Source of the DNA: Rhyzopertha dominica
Lineage: Eukaryota > Arthropoda > Insecta > Coleoptera > Bostrichidae
DNA length: 64,000 nucleotides
Direction: 5' to 3'
Assembly: GCA_025024175.1 (NCBI GenBank)
Contig: QCXZ01000075.1
Span: 5,022,001-5,086,000, forward strand
In this document: positions 9,019-18,005 of the stretch, one piece after another
Numbering within the stretch: the first letter of the stretch is position 1
Layout of the letters: each line of letters begins with the position of its first letter
The notes under the pieces: model-generated
The model's input: only the letters and a program-made list of their open reading frames with translations
Databases searched by the model: none
Told to the model about the DNA's origin: nothing
Made by a program: the position numbers and the translations under genes

Positions 9019-12000
9019 ATGAATGGAGATAATTCATCAAAAATTGATGACTACATTCTCTGTGAAGCTTGCAAAATCAACATACCTAAACGATTATTTC
9101 CGGCTCATACCAGAAGTAACTTACATAAAAATAATGTTGCTCAGGAAATACACGAGGGCGTCTATCTGATAAGTAACGCATTCAATAATTCACTGAATAT
9201 ATATCGAATACAAAAAACACCACGATATGACAACCAAAATTGCGTTGATTTTGATGCATTTTTTCTTGACGTAAAGAACAGAACATTATCCGTTACTGCA
9301 GACAGATTAAAGGAGCATCCACTGCTGAAGGTGAATTTTGAATTGTTTTGCTTATATGTGCTAAAAAAGAGTGCAGACCAACAAGTGGAAGACGAAGATG
9401 ACAGTAGTCAAACGTTCGATATAAAGAGTTTTAAAAGTGGTTCATACAGGCTTATGTCGGCTTCAACTGACCTGGAGAAACTTTATCGAGATTCTTGCGA
9501 TCGAATGACTGCAAAGGCTATTGAATTTAATGTAAGTAACATTAAGTAAATAATAGAAGTTGTGTTTAATGCTATTCTCTTACATTTACAGCATAAAGAA
9601 TCCGGTTGGGTTTTGTCGGATATCCTTTTTGTGGAAGTTTCGACAGCAGTTCACACACCCCTAGCTGGATGTTCCTTCATTGACCTCCCGCAGTGCGTAA
9701 GAAATATAAAAACTATTATTAATGTTAAAAACTCCGACAACTATTGCTTTGCGTGGTCTATATTATCTGCCTTGTATCCCCAAGCAAACCGTTCAGGTGA
9801 TGTAACTCGGTATTTTAAATATTTCAACACTTTGAATTTTGAGAATATTACATTTCCCGTACAAATCAAAGACATTCCAATATTTGAAAGAAGAAATAAC
9901 ATATCTATTAACGTGTTTGGCCTACATTGTGACGAAAAAAATAGTAAGCAGAATATGAGTGACAATCCTAAAAAAAAATGCAACAGACCTTTTAAATTAA
10001 CAGGACCTCTGCATCATTGTATCGAACGAAAAGCAATTCATGTGAACTTGTTGTATATCGAAGATGACACTAAAGGTCATTACTGCTACATAAAAGATTT
10101 GGCAAAACTGTTAGTTGGGCAAATGACTAAACATACTAGCAAAATCTATATATGCGACGGCTGTCTGTCTAGATTTCAGACACCGGAAAAGCTTAAGGCA
10201 CATTTGAATTTACAGGAATGTTCTAAACAAGTAACAATTTTACCTGATCCAGGGAAAAACGTAATACAATTTGTAAATAGTCATAAATCGGTCAAGTTAG
10301 AATTTGTCATTTACGCAGACTTTGAGACTTTTATGATGCCATTTGACACAGCAGTACCCAATGCTGAAAGCAAATATATAATGAATACAGATATTCACGT
10401 TCCATATAGTTTTTCCTATAAGATAAAATGCAGTTATGACGACTCTCTCAATACCCTTCGTATATATCGAGGTAAAAACTGCAGTGAAACATTTGTCAAG
10501 ATGCTTATTGATGATACAAAAGATATTTTTACCAATCATATTCTCCAGAATCGGCCAATGGCACCGCTTACCCCTGATCAAGTTTCTAAGGCTAAAAACG
10601 CCACTCATTGTTATATGTGTGGAGGAGAATTTTCATCAAATACTAATGATATATCACAAAGGCCCGTTTTAGATCACTCTCACAGTTCCTCCTTATTCCG
10701 AGGAAAAGTCCATTCAAAATGTAACCTGGCCAGTAGAACACCCTTACTCATTCCAGTGATTATGCACAATCTATCATCCTTCGATTGTCATCTGTTTGTA
10801 AAAGAATTAGCTCAATCGCCGAAAGTGAAAGATATTAAGGTAATTGGTTTAACAAAAGAAAAATATTTAGCCCTTGATGTAAAATTGCTTATATCCAGAA
10901 ATGAAATTTCAGCTTCAAAGGACAGTAGTAAGAAGAAGAGCATTCATCGTGTATACTATGTAACAATACGTTTTTTGGACAGCTTCCGTTTTATGTCCAG
11001 TAGTCTGACTTCTCTAGCGAGCTATTTAGATGACAATCAATTTATCGAGACGCGTCGATTCTTCAATTCTGATAGCGAATTTAAATTAATGAAAAGAAAG
11101 GGGATTTTTTGCTATGAATACGTTAATAGTTTGGAGATATTAGACAACACTAAAGAATTGCCATCAAGGGAGGAATTTTATAGCAGTTTAACGCAAGACA
11201 CTGTCTCAGAAGCCGACTACTTGCACGCTGAAAACGTTTGGCATACTTTTAATTGTAAAAATTTGGGGGACTACTCCGACCTTTATTTAAAATCGGATGT
11301 GTTGTTGTTGACGGATGTTTTTGAGGCATTTAGAACAAAATGTCTAGATGAATATGGTCTCGACCCTGCATGGTATCTAACTGCCCCTGGCCTCAGCTGG
11401 GACGCCATGTTGAAACATACACAGATTAAGCTGGAACTTTTAACGGATATTGAGATGTTACAGTTTATAAAGAAGTCAATTAGAGGAGGTGTAGCAATGG
11501 TGTCTCACAGACATGCAATCGCAAATAATAAGTACATAGCTGCAAAAACAGGCAATGATCCAACCAGCACGAAAAAAAAATTCAGATGGGCTATCGACAA
11601 TTTCACATATGCATATGATCCAGATAAGGATACGAGCTTTCTATCCTATTTTGATTCGAATAATTTATACGGTAAGTCTCTTAGTGAACACTTGCCATGC
11701 TCAAATTTTACTTGGCTAACAGATGCTCAAATTGAACAATTCGATGTGATGGACATTTGCTCTCAAGATGGAGAAATTGGTTACATTTTAGAGTGTGACA
11801 TTCATTATCCCAACAGTTTACACGAATGGCACAATTGCTTTCCATTTCTAGTTGAAAATATTGTATCTCCAGCTAGCAATGGAAAAGTAAAAAAATTAAT
11901 TCCTAACTTCTTTGACAAAGAGAGGTATGTTGTTCACTATAAGACGCTGTATCAGGCCTTTAAAATATGGTCTCATACTCAAAAAGATACACAGAATACT

Positions 12001-12909
12001 ATCCTTTAAGCAGTCGAAGTGGATAGCGCCAATATATAGAGCAAAATACACGTAGAAGGCAGAATTCGAAAAATAACTTTGAAAAAAATCTCTATAAACT
12101 TTTAAATAATTGGCATTTTTGGTAAATCCATGGAATCTGTTGAAAAACGTAAAGATATACGGCTTTTGAAAAGATGGGACAGCAATGGCAAGTCTAAAGA
12201 GCTTCTTATTATATCTCCAATCCTAGATTTAAAAGTTTCAGCATATTCGATGAAAATTTGGTAGCTGTTGAAATGCAAAAGCAAGAAATAGTTTATGATA
12301 AACCGATATTCATAGGCTTTTGTGTTCTTGAAATTGCAAAATACATAATGTTATGATTTTCAATTACGGTTTTATAAAACAAAAATATGGGAACAAAGCC
12401 AAACCCTTTGTACACCGATACAGATTCACTGATTTACAGAATTTTCACAGACGACATTTATGTCGACATAAAAGAAAACATCGATAAGTTTGACACCACT
12501 AATTATGACGAAAAATAACATATATGGAATACCGAGGAAAAACAAAGCTGTTCCGGGGTTATTTAAAGATGAAAACACAAGGCAAAGTTATGTTAGAGTT
12601 TGTTGGGCTACGAGCAAAACTGTACGATTACGTTTATATAGAATACCTGCATTAAAAAAGCTAAAGGAGTGAAAAACTGCGTTGTGAAGAGGTTAAAGCA
12701 ATGAAGAATATAAACAGTGTTTGTTTGAGAAAAAGAAATTTCTTAAGAAGTCAGACTCTATTCAGGTCAATTAAACATGTTATTCATACACAGCTTGTAA
12801 ACAAAGTGTGCCTATCATACAATGATGACAAAAGATATATTTTGGAAGACGGTATCCATACCTTAGCTTGGGGCATTATAAAATTAGTAATAAAAGAGTT
12901 AAGCAATAG
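9019..12909 (+). pseudogene. POLB: Polinton protein-primed DNA polymerase B, 3' half frameshifted
   Basis: Exon 1 (9019-9531, 171 codons) has a C2H2-like CEAC...H motif. A 60-bp GT-AG intron (9532-9591, phase 0) leads to exon 2, whose frame is open to 12009. Exon 2 begins with the conserved region near SDNYCFAWS. It then has a zinc-binding CYMCGG...DHSH...SKCNL insertion (about 10606-10725), an exonuclease DFE motif (10318-10326), and the palm motif DSNNLYG (from 11653). After about 11987 the homology continues through several frame changes: a NNFEKNLYKL-like segment, YTDTDS (12411-12428, catalytic motif C), and a terminal TLAWG motif near 12890. The breaks are mostly indels, one in a run of five A. 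Either pseudogenised or mis-assembled. Enzyme role: replicates the element from a terminal protein. Confidence 0.9.
9532..9591 (+). other. Predicted spliceosomal intron in polymerase B
   Basis: GTAAGT at 9532-9537 and a pyrimidine-rich TTACATTTACAG ending at 9591 bound a 60-bp AT-rich segment containing in-frame stops. Removing it joins two frames that each match adjacent parts of Polinton polymerases, in phase 0. The size is typical of short insect introns. Confidence 0.8.
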
Positions 12910-12990
12910 CTGTAGAATTTAAGGTTTATCGTTTATTGATGGTAATAAGTTACACATGTTAGATAATATTACAATTGTATTTTCCCTCTT

Positions 12991-13007
12991 AATAAATTGT
13001 ATTTATT
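12991..13007. terminator. Back-to-back polyadenylation signals between convergent genes
   Basis: AATAAA at 12991-12996 on the plus strand and TTTATT at 13002-13007 (AATAAA on the minus strand) lie in the short space between the converging polymerase and integrase genes, so one small palindromic site can end both transcripts. Confidence 0.55.
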
Positions 13008-13014
13008 GAACTTA

Positions 13015-13941
13015 TAGTATATTATTTGCATCTACCCAAGAATTGTGTTTCTTATCAAATCCTAGCCACTTAACATACACTTTATTGTCTTTTCGCCTCC
13101 TTCTTATAACCTTTTCAACTAAATATACATCAGGATGACGGGTTCTCTGCAGTTCTTGTTCGTAAAAGCAACCTTGATTGGAGTTCCGGTCATATCTTGC
13201 AGCAGGTAAGTCGGAGGATCAGTCTTTTGCAATTTATACACTTTTAAAGTTCTCATTAGACCAGTTGGGATGATAAGATTATCAAAAGCATGTTTATGGC
13301 AGCTTATCCTCACAATATCGTTAACTTTAATTTGTATAATTGCTTTCTTCTTTTCACAGATTTCTTCGTCCAAGGCAGTTGAACTTTAGTCGACTTTGTT
13401 ACTTCATTCGGTTCATTCTTATTGTACTGTGCCATGTATCATTATAACTATCGGTTATATTCTGTAGAATATGCCGCCATCGGTAGTTACCTTGTAGTGA
13501 GAATTGTTTGTAAAGTTTACTCTTTAATGTTCTTATCACACGTTCTACGATCGCCGCCTTCTTAGAGCTATATGTTGAGTAATGTGATATATTATTCTCT
13601 TGCAATAATGCTGACATACGTCGATTATAGAACTCCCGCCCGTGATCTGTTTGCAGAAAATTGGGTCTATATCCAGCTCGTCTGAGTATTTTCCGCAAAG
13701 CCTTGGTCACACATATAGCAGTCTTGTTTTTTATACCTTGCGTCCAAACAAATTTCGTGTGGCAGTCTATAACAACCAGTATATATCGATAGCCATTGTT
13801 CTGTTTTGAATATGCTTGCATTTCAGCGATATCAGCCTGAAAGAGGTCTCCCCATCCTTTAATTACTGTACGACGTCGAGGAAAGTTCCTTCGAGCTGGC
13901 TTGTGCAGTTCATCAACTAGGTCTTGTTTTACTTCACTCAT
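13015..13941 (-). pseudogene. INT: Polinton integrase (DDE) with C-terminal chromodomain, frameshifted
   Basis: The main frame 13941-13399 starts MSEVKQD and carries the retroviral-type core: first D in QADIAEM, second in LQTDHGREF, and E in AAIVERVIRTLK. After a one-base frame change near 13405-13420 the frame 13373-13119 gives an SH3-like C-terminal domain (VNDIVRIS...TYLLQD). A further shift near 13135 exposes a chromodomain ending about 13020, with YLVEKVIRR and YVKWLGFD motifs. Catalytic residues are all present. It inserts the element with a 6-bp stagger, matching the ACTGAC duplication. Two indels break the frame. Confidence 0.92.
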
Positions 13942-13956
13942 ATTGGCAAGTCTATT

Positions 13957-14153
13957 TTATGGAGCAGGTTTGAATGTATACTCTTCCGAAACAAAGGGTG
14001 TATCTTCAGCCTTATCCAGCCATATACTGTAATCACCTATCAGCGTGCAGCTAATCTTATTGATTTGAGGATTCACTTTAAACTGCAACACGTCTCCCTT
14101 GCGTAATAATTGTAAAGATTTCTTTTCTACTTCTTGGGCGTTTAAAAATATCT
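13957..14153 (-). CDS. Partial Polinton ORF running into the assembly gap
   Basis: The minus strand is open from the gap edge (14153) to a TAA at 13957-13959, giving about 65 residues with no ATG in view: NAQEVEKKSLQLLRKGD, then VNPQINKISCTLIGDYSIW, ending YTFKPAP. It stops 15 bp before the integrase start, as expected for one of the small conserved Polinton genes between ATPase and integrase. The N-terminus lies in the Ns; the ATPase stop at 14295 limits total length unless the gap is larger than shown. I do not recognise a function. Confidence 0.5.
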
Positions 14154-14253
14154 NNNNNNNNNNNNNNNNNNNNNNNNNNNNNNNNNNNNNNNNNNNNNNN
14201 NNNNNNNNNNNNNNNNNNNNNNNNNNNNNNNNNNNNNNNNNNNNNNNNNNNNN
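14154..14253. other. Assembly gap (100 N)
   Basis: One hundred Ns, a conventional placeholder of unknown true length, between the ATPase and integrase genes of the Polinton. Confidence 0.99.
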
Positions 14254-14294
14254 CTCGTTGTCTAATATGCAATTAACATATTTGATGCGATATT

Positions 14295-14994
14295 TTACGG
14301 ATATATGAACTTATCAAATCCTTTTCGATATCTGCCCTTATCTATGGAATTATCTTTGCATATAACTAAAAAGCCGTGTTTATCTTTCCAACATTCAGCA
14401 CATATTTTCTGAAACGTTTCATAGGTCATGTCAGGTACTACATGGTCATTAAAAAATATGGCGTAAATTTAATGAATCCTGCTTAAAAGCACATAATGTA
14501 TTGACATTGTCCCTTATCAGCTGCTTTGGGACTTTCGAATATGTTTGACATAGATAAAAGCAGTCGATACCCCTATGTCGTCCATAACTAAAATAAGATT
14601 GGATAATACTTTGTCGTTCACAAAGAATATCGTCAAATATAAAGATGGAGTCCGGTTCTGCATTTGATGGATCCACAATGTCTTCACCATTGTCAAATGT
14701 GTACACTCCTAAATCCTCTATTGGTTCTAAGACTTTTAGCAGATATTGGTATTTGGGTTGGTAAAGTGATTTGGAATAAATGTAGATGTTGGAAAAATAT
14801 AAACCTTGTGGATGTAGGATTAAACTGATTACAACATTAGTCTTTCCTGCATTCGATGGAGCGACAATAAGAGCACGAATCGTTGATGGCAAAAGAGGCC
14901 CATGACGTTGTACTTGATGCTTTTGATTCAATTCGTTCACTTTTTCATCTAAATTTTCAACTTCTAGGCGATGGTTTTGCTGCTCGATACGCAT
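14295..14994 (-). pseudogene. ATP: Polinton FtsK/HerA-like packaging ATPase, one frameshift
   Basis: Starts at ATG 14994 with a charged, probably coiled-coil N-terminus. Walker A is APSNAGKT, Walker B is SIFIFDDI, and a sensor-like FYLCQTYSKVPKQLIRDN region follows. The frame stops near 14449, but in another frame the conserved C-terminus continues (GFLVI, then GRYRKGFD) to a stop at 14295, so a single indel near 14450 separates about 180 and 50 residues. The total of ~230 aa is normal for the family. Role: pumps DNA into the capsid. It diverges from the PLA2-like gene across a 55-bp promoter gap. Confidence 0.9.
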
Positions 14995-15007
14995 CTTGCC
15001 GCGGTTG

Positions 15008-15024
15008 GAATATATATAAGTTCG
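15008..15024 (+). promoter_or_regulatory. TATA element in divergent ATPase/PLA2 promoter
   Basis: GGAATATATATAAG just upstream of the rightward PLA2-like start (15050) and only about 15 bp from the leftward ATPase start (14994). The sequence is nearly palindromic and could serve either direction. Confidence 0.4.
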
Positions 15025-15049
15025 TTTCGCTGAGTGATGCGTTATTTAA

Positions 15050-15505
15050 ATGTTGACCTTTGAGCGAGAACGTCAGGGTGGTGGACTTGTCAATTCCTTG
15101 ATAGATTCTCTACCCTTTGAATTACATTTATCAAAAAATTACCAATTCTGTGGCCCGGGAACCAGATTAAACTTCGCGGTTGGCCGTGGGGACCCAGGAT
15201 GAGAACCGAAACTTGATAAGCTGGTGAGAGAGCATGAACCATGCTTATTAGAGATAACCCAAGCGATTTATCGAAACGTCACGCAGCTGATTACGAACTC
15301 GAACAGAGTGCTTGAAACGAGTACTTTCAAAAGACGCTACTTAAAAGAAAAAGCTGCAGCTTATTTAGTTACAAACGTCATGAAGCTTAAACGAAAAATG
15401 GGAATGGGATGTGTCAGCATTGACGGTAGGTCATCCTCAACCTCAAAGAAGCGTAGAAATATACGAAAAAAGAAGAAAACTAAGACAACTTCTGAAACAG
15501 CGTAG
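15050..15505 (+). pseudogene. Polinton PLA2-like minor capsid protein, frameshifted
   Basis: From ATG 15050 the product contains LPFELHL and YQFCGPGTRLN, the calcium-loop pattern (GPG) of parvovirus-type phospholipase A2 domains that Polintons carry. It meets a TGA at about 15200, then continues in another frame through LDKLVREHEP, a KEKAAAYLVTNVMKLKRKMGMG segment and a highly basic tail ending at 15505. The expected His-Asp active site (HDxxY) reads His-Glu-Pro here, so even with the frame mended it would probably be inactive. In related viruses such domains help escape from endosomes. Family identity rests on these motifs and the position. Confidence 0.72.
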
Positions 15506-15654
15506 GGTTTAGGCTGTTTGCAAAATCGAGATCAGAAGCAAAATATGCGGAAAGGCCAGGGTAAAAAAAAAGTTGGTGGTAAACTATCATTTCCAATCTA
15601 ATCTCGTCGAAGAATACGTAATGCTTTACAAAAGAGAGGGTCGTTCAAAAATTA

Positions 15655-16062
15655 AACTAATTCCAGTGATGGAGATATATACCAATCTGCAAAAATAGCT
15701 CTAAAAGCAGCCCGTCAAACTCTTAAAAACACTCGGCGGGAGACAAAGAATTCGTATACCACGGGTAATTCCTGTTCCAAAGACTGGTGGAATTTTACCA
15801 CTCATACCCATATTTGCCGGATTATCAGCGCTTGGATCAATTGCGTCATCAGTGTCGGGGATAGCTAAAGCTGCCCATGATGCGAAAAATTGCTCGAAAG
15901 CATTTAGAGGAAACAAGACGACATAATAAATCAATGGAAAATAATAATAATACGGCAGTCCCTATTATTAACGGAAGCGGATTATATTTAAAACCGTATC
16001 AAAAGGGCTATGGATTGTATCTCGCCTCCTATAATAATACTAACAAGCAATCAAAAAACTAA
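15655..16062 (+). pseudogene. Hydrophobic GLYLKPY-type Polinton minor virion protein, frameshifted
   Basis: Three frames in succession carry a conserved layout. First comes a basic IALKAARQTLK start, then PRVIPVPKTGGILPLIP with FAGLSALGS (a strongly hydrophobic, possibly membrane-active segment) from about 15755. An LEETRRHNKSME helix and a C-terminal GLYLKPYQKGYGLYL follow, ending at TAA 16060-16062. This order matches small pVI/pX-like proteins found in Polintons and adintoviruses. Frame changes occur near 15745 and 15885. The true start is uncertain. It precedes and slightly overlaps the protease. Confidence 0.7.
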
Positions 16063-16451
16063 TTGCGCTGCCTCGAAGACCGCTTACAAACTACGATATT
16101 GAACACTTCGCCAAAGACATTCTAAACATACCATATTTTAGGGGTGTGTTATGCGTGAAGAACTACCCCACTAAAGGACCCTATAAACGTGAATGCTTTG
16201 TGATAAATTTAGGCGATTTGGAATCTGCAGGCACTCACTGGTGTGCTGTAAAAAAGAAAGATAATATCGTTAATTACTATGATAGCTTTGGAGATCTACA
16301 ACCACCACCAGAACTGACTGAATATCTAGATCGAGCATCCCCTCCAGTGCAAGTGTTCTATAATTACGAGCAGCAGCAGGATTTTGACACAGTTTGGTGC
16401 GGTCACCTGTGTTTAGCGTTTCTCTCGTCGTCTTCCTTTCATTGTTCTTAG
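16063..16451 (+). CDS. PRO: Adenain-like cysteine protease
   Basis: The frame is open from before 16063 to 16451. RRPLTNYDIEHFAKDILN is the typical N-terminus, followed by IPYFRGV and a GTHWCA active-site His (codon 16236-16238). YYDSFG holds the acidic residue, and QDFDTVWCGHLC supplies the oxyanion Gln and nucleophile Cys. Length of about 130 aa fits the family. No frame break is visible. The start codon is unclear; a conventional ATG is lacking near the N-terminus and translation may begin in the sequence overlapping the previous gene. It is expected to cleave capsid precursors during virion maturation. Confidence 0.9.
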
Positions 16452-16475
16452 TTAATTTCGGCAGCATACAGTGTT

Positions 16476-16924
16476 ATGGATAGAGAATCTATAAAAAGGA
16501 TGAGTAATTCGCTCAAGGCGTATTCGAAACACAAAAGACTAGACAAAATGAGTGCTGTAGAATTGCAAAATATGCCGAAAGAGGTAATCATTGCCAGCGC
16601 ATCAGAACAAATTGCTCAAGTATGGGACAAGTTACCAGAAAATTTAAGAAACGACGAGGACATATTGCAATATTCTTACTGTACTGAGCACTTTGGGAAT
16701 ACAGCAAACAAAACTGATGAGATGAATTCGATGGACCACCCCCAAAGAGGTTATTCTGTTGTTACTGCAACCTGTCGGATGTAAACATTGACGTTGGGAA
16801 GTCTAATTTTGATGTCGCCGAAGTAGCTGGAAACAGTCGTTTCGAAGAAAAGGACCAATCAGAAGTTACCAATGATACGTCAAAATATAAATTATTATCG
16901 TTAAATTGCTGTAAGCAACAGTAA
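16476..16924 (+). pseudogene. Small Polinton-associated protein of unknown function, frameshifted
   Basis: Begins at ATG 16476, 25 bp after the protease stop. Residues 1-70 contain MSAVELQNMPKEVI and WDKLPENLRNDEDILQYSYC. The expected GPPPKRLFCCYCN ending (a CxxC-like pair) is in another frame from about 16727, and that frame runs to TAA 16922-16924, so one indel lies near 16700-16730. The LP-hL..DEDIL...C.HY and GPPP motifs recur, to my knowledge, in arthropod Polinton ORFs of unknown role. A polyadenylation signal (AATAAA) overlaps the stop. Confidence 0.6.
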
Positions 16925-16988
16925 TAAAAGACTTTGAAATCATTCTGTAGTAATCAGTTATCTAGCGCCTGTCAGAGCAGTCAAAAGT

Positions 16989-17729
16989 ATGTCTCGTACT
17001 TTCACGCTTATTAGTGATACAAGTGTTTTAACCGCTAACTTTTATCCTCCGATTGAATTAGAACAGTTCAAAACATATGGTTTAGGACTGTTAGGATTTT
17101 ATTCGTATAACTCTATATTCAATATTGACGAAACCAACAACTGCCTTACGTGTGTGAGAAAGAAATCGTCTTCATCATCTCATTACATAGTAAGCATTCC
17201 ACCGGGTGCTTACGAGATTAGTGAAATAAATACGGCTATTAGAAGAGCTATCATTGAATATTTTGGTGTTGTTTCTGGATATGAGAATCAAATATTTAAC
17301 TTGCAAGCTAACAATAACACCCTTAAATGTGAGATCACTTCATTGTTTGAAATAGACTTTAATGTTCCTAACTCAATAGGTCCTGTTTTGGGATTTGATA
17401 TAAAGAAAACATTCCCAGGCAATAAAAAACATGTATCTACACAGCCAGTTAACATTACTAAAGTAAGACTAGTACGTATTGACTGCAACATTGTATCCGG
17501 CGCATACCTAAACGGAATAGAAAAGCACACACTTTTCGAATTCGATATAGACGTTGAAGCAGGATATAAGCTTACCAAGGAACCATCTAATATTATATAT
17601 ATGCCTGTTCATCCAAGCGGCCGTCAGTTTATTGATAACATTACTATACGCATATTGGATGACGAAGGAAATCTTATCAATTTCCGCGGAGAGAAGGTTA
17701 TTGTTAAAGTGGAATTGAAAGAGATATAA
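16989..17729 (+). CDS. Minor capsid (penton-like, single jelly-roll) protein
   Basis: An intact 246-aa frame. The order of motifs follows Polinton penton homologues: YPPIELEQFKTYGLGLLGFY and YNSIFNID near the N-terminus, IPPGAYEISEIN, a central NNNTLKCEI and SIGPVLGF, then VNITKVRLVRIDCNI, GAYLNGIEKHTLFEF, and the final IIYMPVHP with IRILDDEGNLINFRGE. The protein would form the capsid vertices. Its TAA overlaps the ATG of the next gene by one base (TAATG), suggesting a polycistronic message or re-initiation. Confidence 0.88.
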   Translation: MSRTFTLISDTSVLTANFYPPIELEQFKTYGLGLLGFYSYNSIFNIDETNNCLTCVRKKSSSSSHYIVSIPPGAYEISEINTAIRRAIIEYFGVVSGYENQIFNLQANNNTLKCEITSLFEIDFNVPNSIGPVLGFDIKKTFPGNKKHVSTQPVNITKVRLVRIDCNIVSGAYLNGIEKHTLFEFDIDVEAGYKLTKEPSNIIYMPVHPSGRQFIDNITIRILDDEGNLINFRGEKVIVKVELKEI

Positions 17730-17995
17730 TGGGTTTTGTTTACAAAAATAATGCTACCACTACAACAGTAATAAAAAATGCTGATGATTCAACTGTCAAA
17801 TCTAAAACCTCGAGCAATAAAAGGAAGCGATCGTGGGACAACGTTTCCAGTATTACACTGAACACGCAACGTCTACAACATCCACGTAACAGCAACAGCA
17901 GCAGCAGCAGTAGCTTCGTTGACCATCATCATAAAATTTCAAAACGAGACGTTCAGTTTCTCAAGTCTATAGGACTACAACCGACGCAATCATAA
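17729..17995 (+). CDS. 88-aa conserved linker ORF between penton and hexon genes
   Basis: Starts with the ATG sharing its A with the preceding stop and ends 10 bp before the major capsid start. It has a polar, low-complexity middle with a serine run coded by AGC repeats (about 17890-17915). The conserved-looking C-terminus ISKRDVQFLKSIGLQ resembles the KxxFLKSLG endings of the small Polinton protein at this position. A basic KRKRSW patch could be a nuclear or DNA-binding signal. Function unknown. Confidence 0.7.
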   Translation: MGFVYKNNATTTTVIKNADDSTVKSKTSSNKRKRSWDNVSSITLNTQRLQHPRNSNSSSSSSFVDHHHKISKRDVQFLKSIGLQPTQS

Positions 17996-18005
17996 ATTTA
18001 TCAGA

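Noticed and set aside
17288..17578. 96-codon minus-strand frame
   Set aside because: Antisense shadow of the intact penton-like gene.
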